From Candidatus Scatomorpha intestinavium (lineage in GTDB: Bacteria; Bacillota; Clostridia; Oscillospirales; Oscillospiraceae): DNA of 40,615 nucleotides. The stretch lies in NCBI GenBank assembly GCA_018712985.1, contig DVGA01000033.1, forward strand, positions 1 to 40,615. Direction: 5' to 3'. Below are positions 40,347 to 40,615 of the stretch, in pieces (positions within the stretch are counted from its first letter, which is position 1; every line of letters begins with the position of its first letter). The translations under genes were made by a program, and so were the position numbers. The notes under the pieces are model-generated. The model was not told the DNA's origin, ran no database searches, and saw nothing but the letters and a program-made list of their open reading frames with translations.

Positions 40347-40615
40347 ATGAGCGAGAAGGTCAAAAACAGAGGCTGGGTCAAGAACGTGGCCATCATATTC
40401 TTAGCGGTCATGCTCGTGCTGACCTTCTTCTCAAACACGATAATGAACCGCTCTCTGCCGGAGGTCACGGGCCAGTCCGTGCAGCCGGGCACCATTACCA
40501 CCCAGGTGCGCGGCGACGGCAGAATCGAGGCGGCGGAGACATATGAGGTCAAGAGCGCCGACTCCCGCAAGGTGCAGTCCGTGCCCGTCAGCGTGGGGCA
40601 GGAGGTAAAGGTGGG
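40347..40615 (+). CDS. Membrane-fusion (HlyD/RND-adaptor type) protein, 5' part only
   Basis: The frame opens at ATG 40347 with GGAGG at 40335-40339 and runs off the window end, giving 89 complete codons. The visible part has a basic start, a single transmembrane segment at about residues 13-28, and then the beginning of a periplasmic-adaptor-type domain: GDGRIEAAETYEVKSAD followed by VQSVPVSVGQEVKVG, the biotinyl-lipoyl-like strand repeat of MacA/HlyD-type adaptors. It is 31 bases after the second permease, so it belongs to the operon. Such adaptors usually partner with an exporter ATPase and permease, expected beyond the window. Confidence 0.75.
   Translation, partial: MSEKVKNRGWVKNVAIIFLAVMLVLTFFSNTIMNRSLPEVTGQSVQPGTITTQVRGDGRIEAAETYEVKSADSRKVQSVPVSVGQEVKV

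Overview
The window looks like chromosomal DNA from a GC-rich, Gram-positive anaerobe of the class Clostridia, most like the gut Oscillospiraceae (Oscillibacter/Flavonifractor type). This is an inference from several signs: strong AGGAGG-type ribosome binding sites, sigma-A promoters almost always with 17-bp spacers, a guanine riboswitch, a fused NfnAB-type flavoprotein, BMP-family nucleoside transporters, a YtrA-type GntR cassette, and GC-rich coding sequence that still uses the isoleucine codon ATA often. I see no phage, transposase, rRNA, tRNA or CRISPR.

Layout. 1-265: an array of small perfect hairpins, including four copies of a 31-bp tandem unit. 265-1613 (minus): a FakA/YloV-like fragment gene, a peptide-deformylase-like gene and a membrane-anchored protein. 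1757-6320 (plus): prfB (no frameshift site), a CapA-type phosphoesterase, and the folate genes folE, folP and a folB-folK fusion. 6388-7908 (minus): an anchored protein and a YwaF-like membrane protein. 8078-14511 (plus): two overlapping flavoprotein genes, a methyltransferase, a short-chain dehydrogenase and a DUF4914-like P-loop protein. 14584-17888 (minus): a YtrA-type regulator, ABC ATPase and permease, with promoter and a perfect inverted-repeat operator. 17885-20810 (minus): mnmG-mnmA, both acting on the tRNA wobble uridine.

20886-24849 (minus): a BMP/Nup-type ABC transporter (ATPase and two permeases) with no binding protein. 24945-27270 (minus): a pepF-like M3 peptidase and a DUF1232 protein, each with its own promoter. 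27337-33369 (plus): xpt, then a guanine riboswitch with terminator, then a complete BMP-type ABC transporter (lipoprotein, ATPase, two permeases). Purine salvage and purine uptake are therefore joined, with the transporter under guanine control. 33377-35814 (plus): a single-gene NfnAB-type oxidoreductase. 35865-40615 (plus): an unusual 841-residue lipoprotein with an extra N-terminal half joined to a sugar-type binding domain, two sugar-type ABC permeases, and the start of a membrane-fusion (HlyD-like) adaptor that runs off the window.

Most interesting for follow-up: the riboswitch-governed transporter beside a second, binding-protein-less paralogue; the YtrA-like operator over the start of its own cassette; the chimeric lipoprotein operon that ends in an export-type adaptor; the DUF4914-like kinase-type P-loop protein; and the hairpin arrays at 1-265 and 6243-6343. 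No stretch longer than about 300 bases lacks an assigned feature.
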